From: Siderastrea radians
Lineage: Eukaryota > Cnidaria > Anthozoa > Scleractinia > Rhizangiidae
Length of the DNA: 64,000 nt
Reading direction: 5' to 3'
NCBI GenBank assembly: GCA_964017195.1
Contig: OZ024890.1
Location: 16,787,201 to 16,851,200 of the forward strand
Part shown: positions 63,222-64,000 of the stretch, piece by piece
Layout: each line of letters starts with the position of its first letter
Position numbering within the stretch: position 1 is the stretch's first letter
The notes under the pieces: model-generated
Seen by the model: only the letters and a program-made list of their open reading frames with translations
Told to the model about the DNA's origin: nothing
The model's database searches: none
Position numbers and translations under genes: made by a program

Positions 63222-64000
63222 TCATGATACATGTATTGTGTAACTCCTAGTATTTGTGTTTAGTTCACAAGGGCCCGGCTCCATAAAGCAACTTAAGATT
63301 AAGTGCGAATTTTCTGCAACCATTTCCTTTGTTCTGGAGGACTTTTTGGCACAGTATCACGGATAACTCGGCCGAAGACAGATTAGTGAGTATAGAGTAG
63401 AGTACTTTAGGAAACACGAAGAGAACACGAAGAAATCCTCCAGAACAAAGGGAATTGTTGCAAAAAAAACCCTTTTAAAGGATCCTAGTCAGTCACGCCT
63501 TTGTTATTGTTTTGATCTGAAATTTGCGATCAAATTACTTGTCGAACGTGACAAAACGTCAACAGTTCAACTGGTAAAAAGATAAATTGTAGCCTGAAGC
63601 TGAAATTTCTTCGCTTGTTTTTGATTTTAGTGCCAGTAAAAGGGCTTTCGATTATTTTCAGCGCATTTTGGCGGCTGTCCGCAGAAACCTAGAACTTAAA
63701 GAATGTTTGTGTTCGTAAGCCGGCCAGCCTCTCAGTCCGCCGGCTATTCAAAAGCAAACTATATACAGCGAGCGCTCGCGGAATATGATTTACAAGCGAA
63801 TCTAGAATCATAAAGGTTTGGAATCTTGTTTAATTGGGTATTCTTAACACAAAGGCGAATGCATCGAGGGCAAAAATGTTTCCAAAACTCACTCGATCAC
63901 ACCGCTGTGAACCGAACTGCATTTAGTTTTAATTAGCGCTAGATAAAGCGAGAACATTTCACATTCCTTTCAAATAGAAGAAACTCTTTTATTAATAGCT
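63222..64000 (-). repeat. Repeat X, inverted, cut by the window end
   Basis: Reverse complement of 34499-35277. The palindrome is still running at base 64000. Confidence 0.95.

Overview
The window is eukaryotic, very probably cnidarian and possibly a stony coral. The coral assignment is inference: it rests on an intron-containing HECT-type E3 ligase gene of the G2E3-like kind, AT-rich intergenic DNA full of ACATGTA words, a tRNA-headed SINE, and many fold-back elements. It has three parts: a host HECT gene, a 24-kb virus-like Polinton/Maverick (adintovirus-type) element inserted in that gene's coding sequence, and a 33-kb repeat region made of one large near-perfect palindrome.

Host gene (minus strand). 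Exon 1 is 28633-28775, the intron 28440-28632, and exon 2 starts at 28439. Exon 2 is cut at 27538 by the element and resumes at 3524, ending at 2305. The element (3525-27537) has terminal inverted repeats, ends AG...CT, and is flanked by a 6-bp duplication (CATGGT / CATGAT, one synonymous difference). Removing the element and one duplication copy leaves an uninterrupted frame of 753 codons, so the insertion is exon-precise.

The element carries the full Polinton set: protein-primed family B DNA polymerase, retrovirus-like integrase with chromodomain, packaging ATPase, adenain-like protease, double-jelly-roll major capsid protein, three paralogous minor capsid (F54H12.2-like) proteins, a parvovirus-like phospholipase A2 protein, and several Arg-rich core proteins carrying Gly-Gly motifs that look like protease sites. 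The structural genes form one leftward block (about 23.3 to 10.5 kb) with 1-nt overlaps or gaps of a few bases. Many have their own TATAAA(A)-type box 30-55 bp upstream of the ATG. Rightward genes (9.1-10.3, 23.5-24.2 and 25.2-26.0 kb) look like early or accessory genes: a basic-repeat/acidic-tail regulator with an overlapping upstream ORF, a SLOG-fold protein, and a three-gene operon ending in a RING-finger protein. Two divergent promoter regions (8.93-9.07 and 25.08-25.21 kb) are inverted copies of each other. A Pol III-type tRNA-like gene sits between the protease and ATPase genes. A 2TM protein resembling SLATT effectors and the SLOG protein are encoded in the same element.

The element is damaged: an in-frame TGA in the capsid gene, an in-frame TAA in the integrase, a frameshift at a G7 run in the Gly-rich gene, a TAG plus frameshift in the third minor-capsid copy, and a 1.3-kb AT-rich tandem-repeat insertion in a pVI-like gene. 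It is probably a recent but decaying endogenous copy, unless some breaks are assembly errors.

From 31.2 kb on, the order is A'(truncated)-X-A-X-A(inverted)-X(inverted). A is 12.8 kb, X is 2.35 kb, and the inverted arms satisfy x+y=98499 throughout with no net length change. They hold a 5'-truncated LINE, a SINE, fold-back elements and arrays rich in CCTGG/CCAGG, and no intact gene that I recognise. A recent inverted duplication or an assembly join of haplotypes are both possible.
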